A stretch of DNA of 64,000 bases from assembly GCA_040904785.1 (NCBI GenBank), contig JBBDSV010000095.1, positions 7,116 to 71,115 of the forward strand. Reading direction: 5' to 3'. A program made the translations under genes and the position numbers. The DNA is from JBBDSV01 sp040904785. GTDB taxonomy: Bacteria > Actinomycetota > Nitriliruptoria > Nitriliruptorales > Nitriliruptoraceae. Shown here piece after piece: positions 45,646-55,300 of the stretch. Each line of letters opens with the position of its first letter. Position 1 is the first letter of the stretch. The notes beneath the pieces were generated by a model. The model was not told where the DNA came from. It ran no database searches and saw only the letters and a list, made by a program, of their open reading frames with translations.

Positions 45646-45987
45646 CTACACCGCGATTGAACGCGTCCCTGCAGCGGCGAGTCGGGGCTTGGAGACGACA
45701 CGGGTCTTGAGCTTGCGAACTTGGCGAGTGATCTTCGCCTCGACCCGGTCGATGGCGGTCAACGCGTCCGGACCGGACGCTGTCGCCGCGAGATAGGTCC
45801 GCTTGGCGTGCAGCACGACTTCGCAATGGATCGAGTCGTGAATCCGAGGATTGGCCTCCTCGGAGAAAATGATCTCCATGTCGGTGAAGTGGTCGAACAA
45901 GCGCCGAACGCGCGAGAGCTTCTCCACGGCGGCGTCTCGCACGTCGGCTGGAACGTCGAGATTCGTGCCCTTCACGCAGATCCTCAC
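45646..45987 (-). CDS. hpf: Short ribosome hibernation promoting factor
   Basis: A 113-residue HPF/YfiA protein that binds the ribosome decoding centre in stationary phase. The GTG at 45987 with AGGAG upstream gives MRICVKGTNLDVPADVRD; then come VEKLSRVRRLFDHF, EVVLHAKRTYLAATASGPDA and the basic tail RQVRKLKTR. It lacks the C-terminal dimerisation domain of the long HPF encoded here in most actinobacteria, so it would not form 100S dimers by itself in the usual way. Confidence 0.9.
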   Translation of the reverse strand: MRICVKGTNLDVPADVRDAAVEKLSRVRRLFDHFTDMEIIFSEEANPRIHDSIHCEVVLHAKRTYLAATASGPDALTAIDRVEAKITRQVRKLKTRVVSKPRLAAAGTRSIAV

Positions 45988-46274
45988 GGCCCACTCCTCA
46001 TCGACAACCGCGCACACGCGCGGTGCGGTGGTGCGCACCTGGTGGCGCGCCCCGGTACCACGCGTCGGACCCGCTCCCACGCGCGGTCTCGTGCTTCCCG
46101 GACACCTGCGGCGAGTCGCTGCCGCGGTGCCCGACCGGGGCTGTCGGCGAGGCGGGGAGGACGTCCCCGGCCGTGCATCGAACGTAGCACCGTGACCTGC
46201 TACCGCACGGGAAGATTTCCGGTCGCGCTCGCAGTGCGCGTCGGCCGGTGTCGCCGCGCAGCGTGCGCTCATGG

Positions 46275-47021
46275 TCACGCAGCCAATAGCGCGTGCGACC
46301 CGGCCCGCGCTGCGACGGCCAACCAGACATCTCGCACGCCCGAGGCCCGCAGGACGAGCGCGGCCCGCGCTGCGGTGCGACCTGACGTCAGCACATCGTC
46401 GACGAGCAGAATGGTCGCCCCGTCGACGTGTCTGCATCCGACTGCAGGTACGTAGCGCTCACCCTCCGACGACACGGCGACATCGAGTTGGCGAACGCAG
46501 TCGCGTCCGAGCCGCTGCGCGACGTCACGCGCCAGATGCGCCGCGTGATCGCCACCACGCCGATGCGCACGGACGCGCGGTGTCGGGACCCAGGTCACCG
46601 TCGTGACCTCGCCGGCGGCGCCGACCCGGGCCGCGAGTTCCGCTCCGATCACGGGCCACACGCGATGCGCTCCGCCGAGCTTGGCCGTGCGAATCGCGGC
46701 GGCGACCGGACCGCGGTAGTCGTAGACGGCGATGGTCCGCGAGATCGGCGCATCCGACGGCCAACAGCCGTGGCGCCTCCGTGGTGGGGCCGCGCACCGG
46801 GGGCACCCGGGGGGAAGGACACGCACGCGACGCGCACACGACGAGCACCAGGGGGTGGCACCACGCGCACCACAGTCGGTGCAGCGCGCCGGCGCGAGCA
46901 ACTCGAGCAGGCCCGTGGATGCCCCGACGACCGCTGCGGGTGGCCGCGCACTCGATGCGTCGGGTAATCGCTGGCGTGCAGCGCCGGTTCGATGCACAGA
47001 GGCGTGACTGTTGTGTCGCAT
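46275..47021 (-). CDS. comF: ComF-family phosphoribosyltransferase-like protein
   Basis: A 248-residue protein. A zinc-binding N-terminal part (RCTDCGARGATPWCSSC, then PGCPRC) is followed by a phosphoribosyltransferase fold with PTPRVRAHRRGGDHAAHLAR and the PRPP loop ILLVDDVLTSGRT. ComF proteins support DNA uptake in competent bacteria, but many non-competent species keep them. Position after hpf and secA matches M. tuberculosis Rv3242c. Confidence 0.9.
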   Translation of the reverse strand: MRHNSHASVHRTGAARQRLPDASSARPPAAVVGASTGLLELLAPARCTDCGARGATPWCSSCARRVRVLPPGCPRCAAPPRRRHGCWPSDAPISRTIAVYDYRGPVAAAIRTAKLGGAHRVWPVIGAELAARVGAAGEVTTVTWVPTPRVRAHRRGGDHAAHLARDVAQRLGRDCVRQLDVAVSSEGERYVPAVGCRHVDGATILLVDDVLTSGRTAARAALVLRASGVRDVWLAVAARAGSHALLAA

Positions 47022-47094
47022 GCGCACAGCCGAGCACGCGCAGGTCCCAAACGATCCGTGGTCGACCAGCGACCTGTGGACGGTGCTGGACTGG

Positions 47095-47271
47095 CTAGGT
47101 CCGGCGCGCTGGCTTGGCCTCGTCGACGAGCATGACGGGGATCCCGTCACGCACCGGATACTGCAAGCCGCACGCGGTGCACAGCAACACCTTGCGGCGC
47201 TCCTTGTGCTCGAGCGCCGCACGGCAGTCCGGGCAGACGAGTATCTCGAGCAGTCGTTCGTCGAGAGCCAT
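47095..47271 (-). CDS. Trm112-family zinc protein (58 aa)
   Basis: A 58-residue protein encoded between pmm and comF. MALDERLLEILVCPDC, then VLLCTACGLQYPVRDGIPVM, is the Trm112/YcaR signature with CPxC and CxxC zinc ligands. Trm112-like proteins stabilise methyltransferases in other organisms; the bacterial role is open. Its ATG shares one base with the pmm stop (TGATG), so the two are coupled. Confidence 0.88.
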   Translation of the reverse strand: MALDERLLEILVCPDCRAALEHKERRKVLLCTACGLQYPVRDGIPVMLVDEAKPARRT

Positions 47272-48629
47272 CAGGTGCCTTCCAGGAGCGCGACGACCTC
47301 GTCCACGATACTACGCAGTCGCACGTCGTCGCCCGCCTCGGCATTCAGCCGCACCACCGGTTCGGTGTTGCTCGCGCGAAGGTTGAACCAACCGTCGGGC
47401 CACGAGACGGTGACCCCGTCCTCGATATCGGTGGCACCGAAGTGTGCACGGACGCTGTCGATCACCGCAGTGGGATTTCCGACCGTGAAGTTGCGCTCAC
47501 CCGAGCGCACGTAACGATCGACGGTGGCGACGAGGGCCGACAGCGGCCGCTGGCCGGCGACGACGGCTTCGAGCAGCAGCAACGCCGCGATCGCGCCGGA
47601 GTCGGCCCGATAGTTGTCGCGGAAGTAGTAGTGGCCGGAGTGTTCGATCGCCAGCGCCGCACCCGTTTCGGCCATCACCTGCTTGATGTAGGAGTGGCCG
47701 ACGCGGGTCCGGCGCGGCCTACCGCCCGCGGTGGTGATCGTCTCGGGCACGATGCGCGAGCAGATCAGGTTGTGGAGCACGATCGCGCCTGGCTCGCGTG
47801 CGAGCACCCGCTGCGCGATGAGTGCACCAGTGGCCGACGCCGAAACGCACGCTCCCGTCTCGTCAACGGCAAACACGCGGTCGGCATCGCCGTCGAATGC
47901 AAATCCCGCCGCGACGTCAGCGCTCGATACAGCGGCCTGGAGATCGCCAAGGTTGGCAGGATCCAACGGATCGGCGGGATGGTTCGGAAACGTCCCGTCG
48001 AGATCGAAGTAGAGCGGCACGGTCTCGATACCGGCCTCGGCCGCGACCGCCGGCCAGGTGTACCCCGCCATCCCGTTTCCGGCGTCGACAGCGACGCGGA
48101 CCCCAGCGAGCGCGGCGACGTCGACGAACGATCCGACATGCGCCGCGTACCGCTCGAGCAGATCGTGTGACTCGCGTGTACCCCGCGCGGACGTGGCGGC
48201 CGGTGATGTCGCCATTACCTCCCCGGCCCGGTCACGGATCGCAGCCAGCCCGGTGTCCTGACTGATCGGTGCGGCCGACGGACCGCACAGCTTGATGCCG
48301 TTGTAGGCGGCGGGATTGTGGCTGGCGGTGAACATCGCGCCGGGCGCGTCGAATACTCCGGAGGCGAAGTACAGCAGGTCGGTCGACGCGAGCCCGATGT
48401 CGACGACGTCGACACCGCACGCGGTCACCCCTTCGATGAACGCGTCGACGAGCACGGGCGAAGACGGTCGCATGTCACGACCGACGACGATGCGACCCGA
48501 CGCAGACGCGACGAGCTCGGCGGTCGCGGTGCCGATCGCACGGACCGAGGCTTCATCGAGTTCCTCGCCGACGAGTCCGCGGATGTCGTAGGCCTTGAAC
48601 ACGCGGCCGAGGCGTTCTGCGGCGTCCAT
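47271..48629 (-). CDS. manB: Phosphomannomutase/phosphoglucomutase
   Basis: A 452-residue alpha-D-phosphohexomutase providing mannose-1-P or glucose-1-P for envelope glycans. The phospho-Ser is in MFTASHNPAAYNGIK, the metal loop is FDGDADRVF, the sugar loop is IEHSGHYYFRD and the phosphate-binding loop is RASNTEPVVRLNAE. The ATG at 48629 has GAGGT upstream. M. tuberculosis pmmA (Rv3257c) holds the same place next to the DUF3499 gene, which makes the mannose role more likely. Confidence 0.94.
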   Translation of the reverse strand: MDAAERLGRVFKAYDIRGLVGEELDEASVRAIGTATAELVASASGRIVVGRDMRPSSPVLVDAFIEGVTACGVDVVDIGLASTDLLYFASGVFDAPGAMFTASHNPAAYNGIKLCGPSAAPISQDTGLAAIRDRAGEVMATSPAATSARGTRESHDLLERYAAHVGSFVDVAALAGVRVAVDAGNGMAGYTWPAVAAEAGIETVPLYFDLDGTFPNHPADPLDPANLGDLQAAVSSADVAAGFAFDGDADRVFAVDETGACVSASATGALIAQRVLAREPGAIVLHNLICSRIVPETITTAGGRPRRTRVGHSYIKQVMAETGAALAIEHSGHYYFRDNYRADSGAIAALLLLEAVVAGQRPLSALVATVDRYVRSGERNFTVGNPTAVIDSVRAHFGATDIEDGVTVSWPDGWFNLRASNTEPVVRLNAEAGDDVRLRSIVDEVVALLEGT

Positions 48630-48667
48630 GGGTGACCTCGTCGTCCGGCGGCAATCGTCGCGCGACA

Positions 48668-48997
48668 CTACTCGCGCGGCGGCAGGTCCGGGACGACCGG
48701 CGTGAGCGGATCGCCAGGAAGGTGCCGGCCGATATACCGCTTTCGGCGCCGGCCGTCCTCCCGCCAGTGGGCATACCAGTACGGCCCGTGCGGACATCGT
48801 TCGCAGGTCACCTTTCCGCACCGGACGTATTCCTGCCGATAGCGGACACCCGCAAGCGCGCCATCGAATTCGTCATCCGACGGCACACCATCGACACGAA
48901 CGAGCAGCCCGCGCACGAGGATCAACAGGCGCCGCAGTTCGTACTCGTCGAGCCGCCGGATACGTCCGACGAGTTCCCGGTCGATGGCCACGATCAC
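48668..48997 (-). CDS. DUF6788-like protein
   Basis: A 109-residue protein not part of the usual gene order here. Its core RQEYVRCGKVTCERCPHG followed by PYWYAHWREDGRRRKRYIG matches a small family of unknown function often seen on mobile DNA. The GTG start overlaps the stop of a 12-codon frame (MMYVRRRDAATG) that begins within the repeat region just upstream. It lies between pmm and DUF3499. Confidence 0.65.
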   Translation of the reverse strand: MIVAIDRELVGRIRRLDEYELRRLLILVRGLLVRVDGVPSDDEFDGALAGVRYRQEYVRCGKVTCERCPHGPYWYAHWREDGRRRKRYIGRHLPGDPLTPVVPDLPPRE

Positions 48998-49017
48998 CCC
49001 GTTGCGGCATCACGACG

Positions 49018-49102
49018 TCTTACGTACATCATTGCACGTAAGAAGTCACAATGTCGACACTCCAGGCTGGACACGGCGCGGAAGAACGTGCAATGGCGAC
49101 AC
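49018..49102 (-). repeat. Inverted and direct repeats upstream of the DUF6788-like gene
   Basis: TCTTACGT (49018-49025) and ACGTAAGA (49036-49043) are a perfect 8-bp inverted repeat with a ten-base spacer. A 21-base motif at 49040-49060 recurs at 49082-49102 with 16 of 21 matches (core CAATG and CGACAC). The stretch is visibly richer in A+T than its surroundings. It may be an operator or the end of a decayed insertion element. Confidence 0.6.
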
Positions 49103-49227
49103 AGCCACCGACGGACGGCGGCGCATGACGGCGACGAGCGCCGGATTCGGTGCAGCCAAGGGTGGAGGACCACCCGGACCAATTGCCGGGTGCCGTCAGT
49201 GGGTGAACGGGCTCCGCGCCAGCGCGA

Positions 49228-50007
49228 CTACCAGGTGCGCGCGAACCCGGGACCACCGGAATGCTCGGATGCTGAAGCAGCGGCCGAGACGCGCACGATC
49301 CGCCGCGGCGAGACGTGCGCGGCGGGCATCTCGTCATCGTCCGCCAACAGCGAGGCTTGGCCGTCATCGTCCCGCACAGCGAAGCCCTGCATGGCGAGGT
49401 CGCTTCGCGTTTCGATCTCGTCGATGGAGGCCTCGGACGCGCGTGATCCGTCATCCGCCGCGGCGTCGCCACACCCGACATCGAGGCAGGGGCCGTCGCG
49501 CGTGTCGACCGCAGCGGTGGCGGACCGCACGGGCGGTCCGCCACCGGATGCGGCGACCCCAGTGCCCATTCCGGCGACCTCGGACACCTGCGATGGCCCA
49601 CCTTCGTGCTCGGGCACGGAGGTAGGGACCGCACGCAGCGCAGCGGCAAGCACCGCGACGGTGCGTTCACTGCCGAGGTCTGACGGTCGGGCGAGTGGGG
49701 TATCTGGTTGGCGTTCCTCGTCGGATCGCGTGTCCCGCAGCTTCCATCCGTACGGCGGTCGTGAACGCGAGGCATGCACGCTGCACAGGTCGTACGCCTG
49801 CGGGTCGGTCACCTCGGACAGCGCACCGATGACGACCTGCTTGTCGTCGTAGGCGAATCGCAGCGTCGCCCGGGCGGGAGAAGGGCATGCCGGGCGGGCA
49901 CACGCACGCTCGGCCGCACGCGAAATTGGCCGCACGACGGCATCTGCCCGATCTGCATCGGGCAGCTCCGCGTCGACCGCAACGAGCGCGCGCTGTGCCT
50001 GCACCAT
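49228..50007 (-). CDS. DUF3499 family protein with long C-terminal extension
   Basis: A 259-residue protein. Residues about 35-85 carry the family core: RACARPACPSPARATLRFAY, VTDPQAYDLCSVHASR and PYGWKL, with Cys/His ligands suggesting a zinc ribbon. The remaining 150 residues are low-complexity and acidic, unlike the 160-residue mycobacterial Rv3258c. No ribosome site precedes the ATG at 50007, which fits leaderless translation. It diverges from the metallopeptidase gene, as in M. tuberculosis Rv3258c/Rv3259. Confidence 0.82.
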   Translation of the reverse strand: MVQAQRALVAVDAELPDADRADAVVRPISRAAERACARPACPSPARATLRFAYDDKQVVIGALSEVTDPQAYDLCSVHASRSRPPYGWKLRDTRSDEERQPDTPLARPSDLGSERTVAVLAAALRAVPTSVPEHEGGPSQVSEVAGMGTGVAASGGGPPVRSATAAVDTRDGPCLDVGCGDAAADDGSRASEASIDEIETRSDLAMQGFAVRDDDGQASLLADDDEMPAAHVSPRRIVRVSAAASASEHSGGPGFARTW

Positions 50008-50014
50008 GTCATGA

Positions 50015-50044
50015 ACGCTAAACCACACGCATGTGATTCGGCAA
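50015..50044 (-). promoter_or_regulatory. Candidate leaderless promoter of the DUF3499 gene
   Basis: On the minus strand TTGCCG (50039-50044) and TAGCGT (50015-50020) are 18 bases apart, the same -10 box and spacing as the proposed atp promoter. Transcription would start near 50008, one base from the ATG at 50007, so the mRNA would lack a leader. Confidence 0.45.
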
Positions 50045-50135
50045 GTAACCGGCGCCATCACCCCCGCCTTATGCGGGCGCCGCCTACGCTGGGAATGGCG
50101 TCGACGGCGCCGACCGCATCGCCTGGAGAAGCACC

Positions 50136-50558
50136 ATGACGTCGCGTCGCGAGCGCCATGCCCGCCACCGCAGAACGGTGTCCGACCGCCGTCGGCGACC
50201 GGTCGACGGGTTCCGGACGCTGACCGCAGCGCGATTCGACCGCCTCGTCGCACAGGCGCTCGACGACTTGCCGGCGGCCGTGCATGCACAGCTCGCGAAC
50301 GTGCAGATCACGGTCGACGACGTCCCGCAGGACGATGCCGACGTCCTCCTAGGTCTCTACGAGGGCATTCCCCAACCCGACCGGGACTTCGGCGAAGCGA
50401 TGCTCCCTGACCGCATCACGATCTTTCGTCGGCCGATTGAGGCGCGCGCGGCGACACCGCGAGAACTCCAAGAGATCGTGCGAGACACGGTTATCCATGA
50501 GGTCGCCCACCACTTCGGGATCGATGACGACCGCCTCGACGAGCTCGGCTGGTCCTAA
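50136..50558 (+). CDS. Zincin-like metallopeptidase (Rv3259 family)
   Basis: A 140-residue protein. After a basic N-terminus it has RFDRLVAQALDDLP, VTVDDVP-type and LLGLYEGIP segments, then PDRITIFRRPI and the metal motif VIHEVAHHFGIDDDRLDELG (HExxH). The minimal size and the HExxHxxG...D pattern mark the small metallopeptidase family present beside whiB2 in actinobacteria; activity is not established for it. Confidence 0.9.
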   Translation: MTSRRERHARHRRTVSDRRRRPVDGFRTLTAARFDRLVAQALDDLPAAVHAQLANVQITVDDVPQDDADVLLGLYEGIPQPDRDFGEAMLPDRITIFRRPIEARAATPRELQEIVRDTVIHEVAHHFGIDDDRLDELGWS

Positions 50559-50608
50559 CGTCGACGCCGCGCAGGCGCATTCCGTCATCGTGCGAGCAGT
50601 CAGGCGAC

Positions 50609-52306
50609 TCAGCCTGCTGCTGCGGGTTCGCCCCCGGTTGCATCGGTGTCGTCGGCGTCTGCGTCGTCGGTCGCTGCGGCGCCGCCCGGAAGTGGCGGCA
50701 CGCTCGGTTCAGGCGTCGGGCGTGGTGTTCCGCTGAACGCCGGACCGCGAGACACGCGCGGCTCGGACGTCGGCGTGGTCGCGTCGAGTGCGCCGGCGGT
50801 CGACGGGCGGATCCCGCCCAGCGTGCCGATCCGCTGGGTGAGCCCCGGAAGCATGCCATCGATCGGCATGGCGCCGATCCGAGCCCATGACTGGGCGGGA
50901 ATTCCGGGGACGACGGTGAACCTGCGCGGCCCCTCGACGTCGGCGCCGACGCGAGCGGCGATCACCGGCCCGCCGGCGGAGGTGACGATTGCCGACACCG
51001 GTGCGCCGTCGGCGACGTTCGACAGCGCTGAGGTCAGGTCGACGGCGGTTCGCGAACCCGGTGCGACGTGGATCTCCTGGAGGTCACCCGGAGTGCGTGT
51101 CCCCGTCGGCGTCACCACCGCGACGTCGACGACGGCGTGCTCGTTGCCTGGGTTCACGAGGTGGAGCTGTTCCTCGCGGCCGTCCCGATGCTCCAGAGAG
51201 ACGACCCACTGGTGGTCGAGCTCGGACACGGCAGCATGCAGGTGGAATGCCGTCTGCGTGACGTTCTCGCCATCGATCTCGGTGCCCGCCCCGATGACGA
51301 TCGGCGTCCCATCGGAACGGATCGTCACCGCGGCGACCGATTCGCCGGCGGGAAGCACGCCGTCGAGCGAAATCCGCACCATGCCACCCGGTTCGACGAC
51401 CTCGTGGCTCAGTTCACTGACAACAGCGCCACCATCGGGAGTGTGCACGCTCGCCTCGAGCACCGCGTCCTGCTCGGACGGGTTGACGATCCACAGCCAG
51501 CTCGACACATCATCATCGACCGCGACCCACGGGACATGCCACGTCTCGGCCCCATCCGGCACAGCGGCCAGTAGCGACGCACCGTCGATCCCGCCGATGG
51601 CCGCACGCATGAACTGCACGCCCTCGACGACGACGCGGCCGGCCTCGACCTCGACGACGGCCGCGAGATCGTCACGCTCCGGCAGGATCTCGTTGACAGC
51701 GATCTCGATCGAGTCGTAGGCGGGCACGCTGAGATTCTGTGTCGCCAACGGTTCTTCCGGCCCGTCGGGTGTGAGGAACCGCACGGCGACGGTCGCGTCA
51801 GCGCGGAACGGATTGACCACGCGCAGCTGGGCATCGCCGCCGCCTGACGTTCGCATCCCGGGCACCGTCCACTGGGCGCTCAGCACGGTGGGACAGCCGC
51901 CGGCGACGACACCTGCCGGGCGGTCGCCTGCTGCGAGGATCCACTCGCGGTGAACGGCCACCGGCGCGTCTCGCCAGCGAGCCGTCACCGGCGCCGGGGT
52001 CGCGAGCGAGAAGAGCTCACCCGACGGAAGTCGTGCACGCGAAACCGACGAGTTGCGGCCGTCGTCCAATGCCCGGACGTCGACGTCGGCATCGGCGTCC
52101 TCGCCGACGTTCGTGGCGATGACAGCGACCTCGGCGTCGACGAACGCTTCACCGAAGGCACACACGGCCTCGCCCGCGCGGGGTGCGGCCTCGGCAACCG
52201 CCGGCGCCGGCGGCGCGGCCGCCGGCCCGATGAGCACGTCGATCGTCGCGACCAGCGCACCGACGATCACGACGATGGCCAGCGTCACGCCGCTTCGCAG
52301 CGTCAT
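50609..52306 (-). CDS. DUF5719 secreted protein
   Basis: A 565-residue protein with an N-terminal signal anchor (GVTLAIVVIVGALVATIDVL). The body is repetitive beta-sandwich sequence with recurring phrases such as LWIVNPSEQDAVLEASVHTP and LHLVNPGNEHAVVDVAVVTP, typical of DUF5719. The last 90 residues are Pro/Thr/Ala-rich and disordered. Its ATG overlaps the stop of the giant glycosyltransferase gene as ATGA. Role unknown; coupling suggests envelope polysaccharide work. Confidence 0.8.
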   Translation of the reverse strand: MTLRSGVTLAIVVIVGALVATIDVLIGPAAAPPAPAVAEAAPRAGEAVCAFGEAFVDAEVAVIATNVGEDADADVDVRALDDGRNSSVSRARLPSGELFSLATPAPVTARWRDAPVAVHREWILAAGDRPAGVVAGGCPTVLSAQWTVPGMRTSGGGDAQLRVVNPFRADATVAVRFLTPDGPEEPLATQNLSVPAYDSIEIAVNEILPERDDLAAVVEVEAGRVVVEGVQFMRAAIGGIDGASLLAAVPDGAETWHVPWVAVDDDVSSWLWIVNPSEQDAVLEASVHTPDGGAVVSELSHEVVEPGGMVRISLDGVLPAGESVAAVTIRSDGTPIVIGAGTEIDGENVTQTAFHLHAAVSELDHQWVVSLEHRDGREEQLHLVNPGNEHAVVDVAVVTPTGTRTPGDLQEIHVAPGSRTAVDLTSALSNVADGAPVSAIVTSAGGPVIAARVGADVEGPRRFTVVPGIPAQSWARIGAMPIDGMLPGLTQRIGTLGGIRPSTAGALDATTPTSEPRVSRGPAFSGTPRPTPEPSVPPLPGGAAATDDADADDTDATGGEPAAAG

Positions 52307-55300
52307 GGCCGATCCTCGTTGTGAGCGCCAACGGCGTCGTCCGTATCGGCTGCGTCATCAGACGCGCGCTTGACGTTCGTCGAGCGCGCGAGTTGCGGCT
52401 CCGCCGCGGGTGCGCGTTCGGATCGGCGGCGCGCGAAGCGGGGTGGCCGCAACGCGAGCGAGACGACGAGCAGCACGAGTAGGACCTGTCCGGTGACGAC
52501 CAGGGTTCGGGCCGACTGATCCTCGTGCCGCACAACGACCCGTGCGCCGTCGGCGACCGGTCCGAACACCTGCACGCCGGGGCGTTCAGCGATCGGTTCC
52601 ATAGCGGGCACGGGTCGGCCGTCGGCTTCGACAACCCAGCCCGTGTCCGCCGGCGCGACCATGATCGCGATCCCGCCATCGTCTGTACGTCCTTCGTAGC
52701 GCCCGGGTTGTGTGGAGACCAGCGACGTCACGTGCGCATCTTCGGCGGGCAGGTCGTGCGCTCGCAGCGCTTCGACGACGTCGACATCGACGATTGCCGC
52801 TGGCGGCAGCCAACCGGACACGCGATAGACCCGACCGTCGGCGACCGGACGCGGCTCAAGATGCAGCTGATGGCGCAGCACGTGGTCGAGTTCGGGACTC
52901 GTGCCTCCTGGCGGCACAACGACGTAGCGAATGCCGAGCGTCCCCAATGCGGCGGCGATCGTCGGATCACGCCCGGTGGCGAGGTCGTCGACCATCGTGC
53001 CGACCGTGTCGAGCACCGGCGAGTCGGGCACCCCCATCGCTGCCATCGTCGGGCCCGCGCCGTCGACCACCTCCCAGGCGAGGCCGGCACCGCCTTGGGC
53101 GAGCACGAGCACGCGGAAGTTCGGCTCTTCAGCCACCGACGCGGCGATGAACGCCGGCAGCGGGTCGTTGTCGATGGCGTACGTATCCAGAGGCGACCGC
53201 GCCACGTACGTGATGACCGTGCCGATGCTCACCGTGACCGCCACGACGGTCACGAGTGCCGACAACTGGCGCCAACCGAATCCGAACCGACCCAACTGCG
53301 ATTCTGCCGATGCGAACGCGAGCGCGTACAACGCAGCGAACGCGGCCGCGGTCAGCAACAACGGCGTTCCGGGCCACACCGCAGAACCTGTGCGGCCAAG
53401 CCACCACCCGGCAGCGGCGCCGATCAGCGCCACGGCCCACATGGTCCCGACGAGGCCCGGCGTGCGCTTGACGCCGAGCACGAGTCCGAGGGCACCGGCG
53501 AGCACGAATCCCAGCCCGGCGAACAAGCCGGGGAATCCCGCGAGTTCCGGAGTCAGTGCCAGCCACTGCCACAGGGCGCCGCCGGCACGCGCGCCGTCGG
53601 CGCCGAACACGGGTCCGTCGGGCGCGAGCAACGTCGCGCTCCACGGCAGCAAGAGCACCACCGGAACGCCGGTGGCGACGATGACACGCGTGACGAGTAC
53701 CCGCTTCCACAGCGCGGGCACGTCGGTCGTCAGGACGACGAGCACTACGACCGCACCGGCGACGACAAGGGCCCCCAGGAACACCGGTTCGAACGCGGCG
53801 CCGATCGCCCCGAGCACCGCTGCCGCCGAGACTGCGCGCCAGGCCCGAACGGCGGTGGCCGAACGACTGCCGAATGTCAGCCCGGCCGCGACGACGCCCG
53901 GGATGACCGCCAGCAAAACCATTGCGCGAAGCTCGCCGGTGACGAGCGCCGCCATCGCCGGCGGCGACAGCACGTAGGCCGTTGCGGCGACCACGCGAGG
54001 GACGCGGCGTGCCGAATACACCTGTGCGGCGCGCAGCGCGAAGATCCATGCGGCGGCGACGGTCCCGAACAACAGAAGTCGTGGCGCGAGGTAGCTCGAT
54101 CCACCCGCAACGAGGTGCAGCAGGCCGAGCAGCGCCTGGACAGGCGAGGGTGGTGCTGACGTGCCGAACACCGCAGCCTCGTTGAACGAGGCCACATAAT
54201 TGGCGAGGAATGCCTGCGGAGACGACGGCCACGGAGCAAAGCCTCCCCCGCGCAGTGCGCCGGGTGCCAGCAGTCGACCGGCTCCTCCGATCACGGCGAG
54301 CACGAGCACGATGCCTGCCACGGCAACGGGACGCTGCCGCGCGAAGGCGACCAGGCGGCTCCGGGAGACGTCTTCGGCAGGCTCGAGGACGGCATCGGCA
54401 CGCGCGGGCGTCGTGTCGCCACCGGTTACCCAGTAGACGATGGCTTCGAGGTAGGCACGCACGCGCGGGGTAATCCGACCGAACAACGGCTTGAGTTCGG
54501 TGTCGGTACGTCGACGCAGATGCTGCACCTGCCGCCGCAAGCGCAGCGTCTCCCGCAGGTGGAGCACGTTCCAAACCCAGGCCCGCAGCGTCTGCCAGGC
54601 GTCAGAGAACCGACGGGTGAGCACGAATCCGGCGATCTTGGCCAGTCCAACGAGCACATAGAGGACGACAACAAGTGGCAGGCGAATCGGGCCATAGTTC
54701 TTGAGGAGCGCTGCCAGGGTGTTGCGCTCGGCGAAGTAGCGGGGGCCGAGGTGCCGCGTTTGCCCCAAGCGCACATGTTCGGAGGCGGCAGCGACGTGCG
54801 CTCCCATCGCCTCGGGCACGACCTCGACTTCATAGTCGGCGAGCCATGCACGCCAACACAGGTCAAGGTCGTCCCGGAACACATGGAAGCGCCGGTCGAA
54901 GCGTCCGAGCGCTTCGAACGCCGAGCGACGCAGGAGCATCCCGGCGGTCGAGACGTACAGCGTTCGGCGATCGGTGTCGCGTTGTCCCTGGTCGAGTTCT
55001 CCGGGGTCGACGCCCGAGTCGGCGCGCCCGGTGAGGTCGATGGTCCATCCGACCGACTGCAGCTGTTCGCCCTGGGACCAGTCGCGTAGCTTTGGCCCGA
55101 CGATGGCTACACGGGGGTCGGTGTCGAGCGCGGCGACGAGGGTGGACAGCGCGTCGGGCAGGAACGCGACGTCGTCGTGGAGCAGCCAGACGTATTCGAC
55201 GTCGTCGCTGCACGCGTCGAGCGCCATGCTCACCGCACCGCCGAACCCCAGGTCCCGATCCGCAACGAGCACCCGTTCGGGCCCGAGTCGCTCGATGAGA

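Noticed and set aside
45988..46274. N-terminal extension of HPF into the region below comF
   Set aside because: The upstream frame is Arg/Ala low-complexity; the GTG at 45987 with AGGAG and the family start MRICVKG settle the start.
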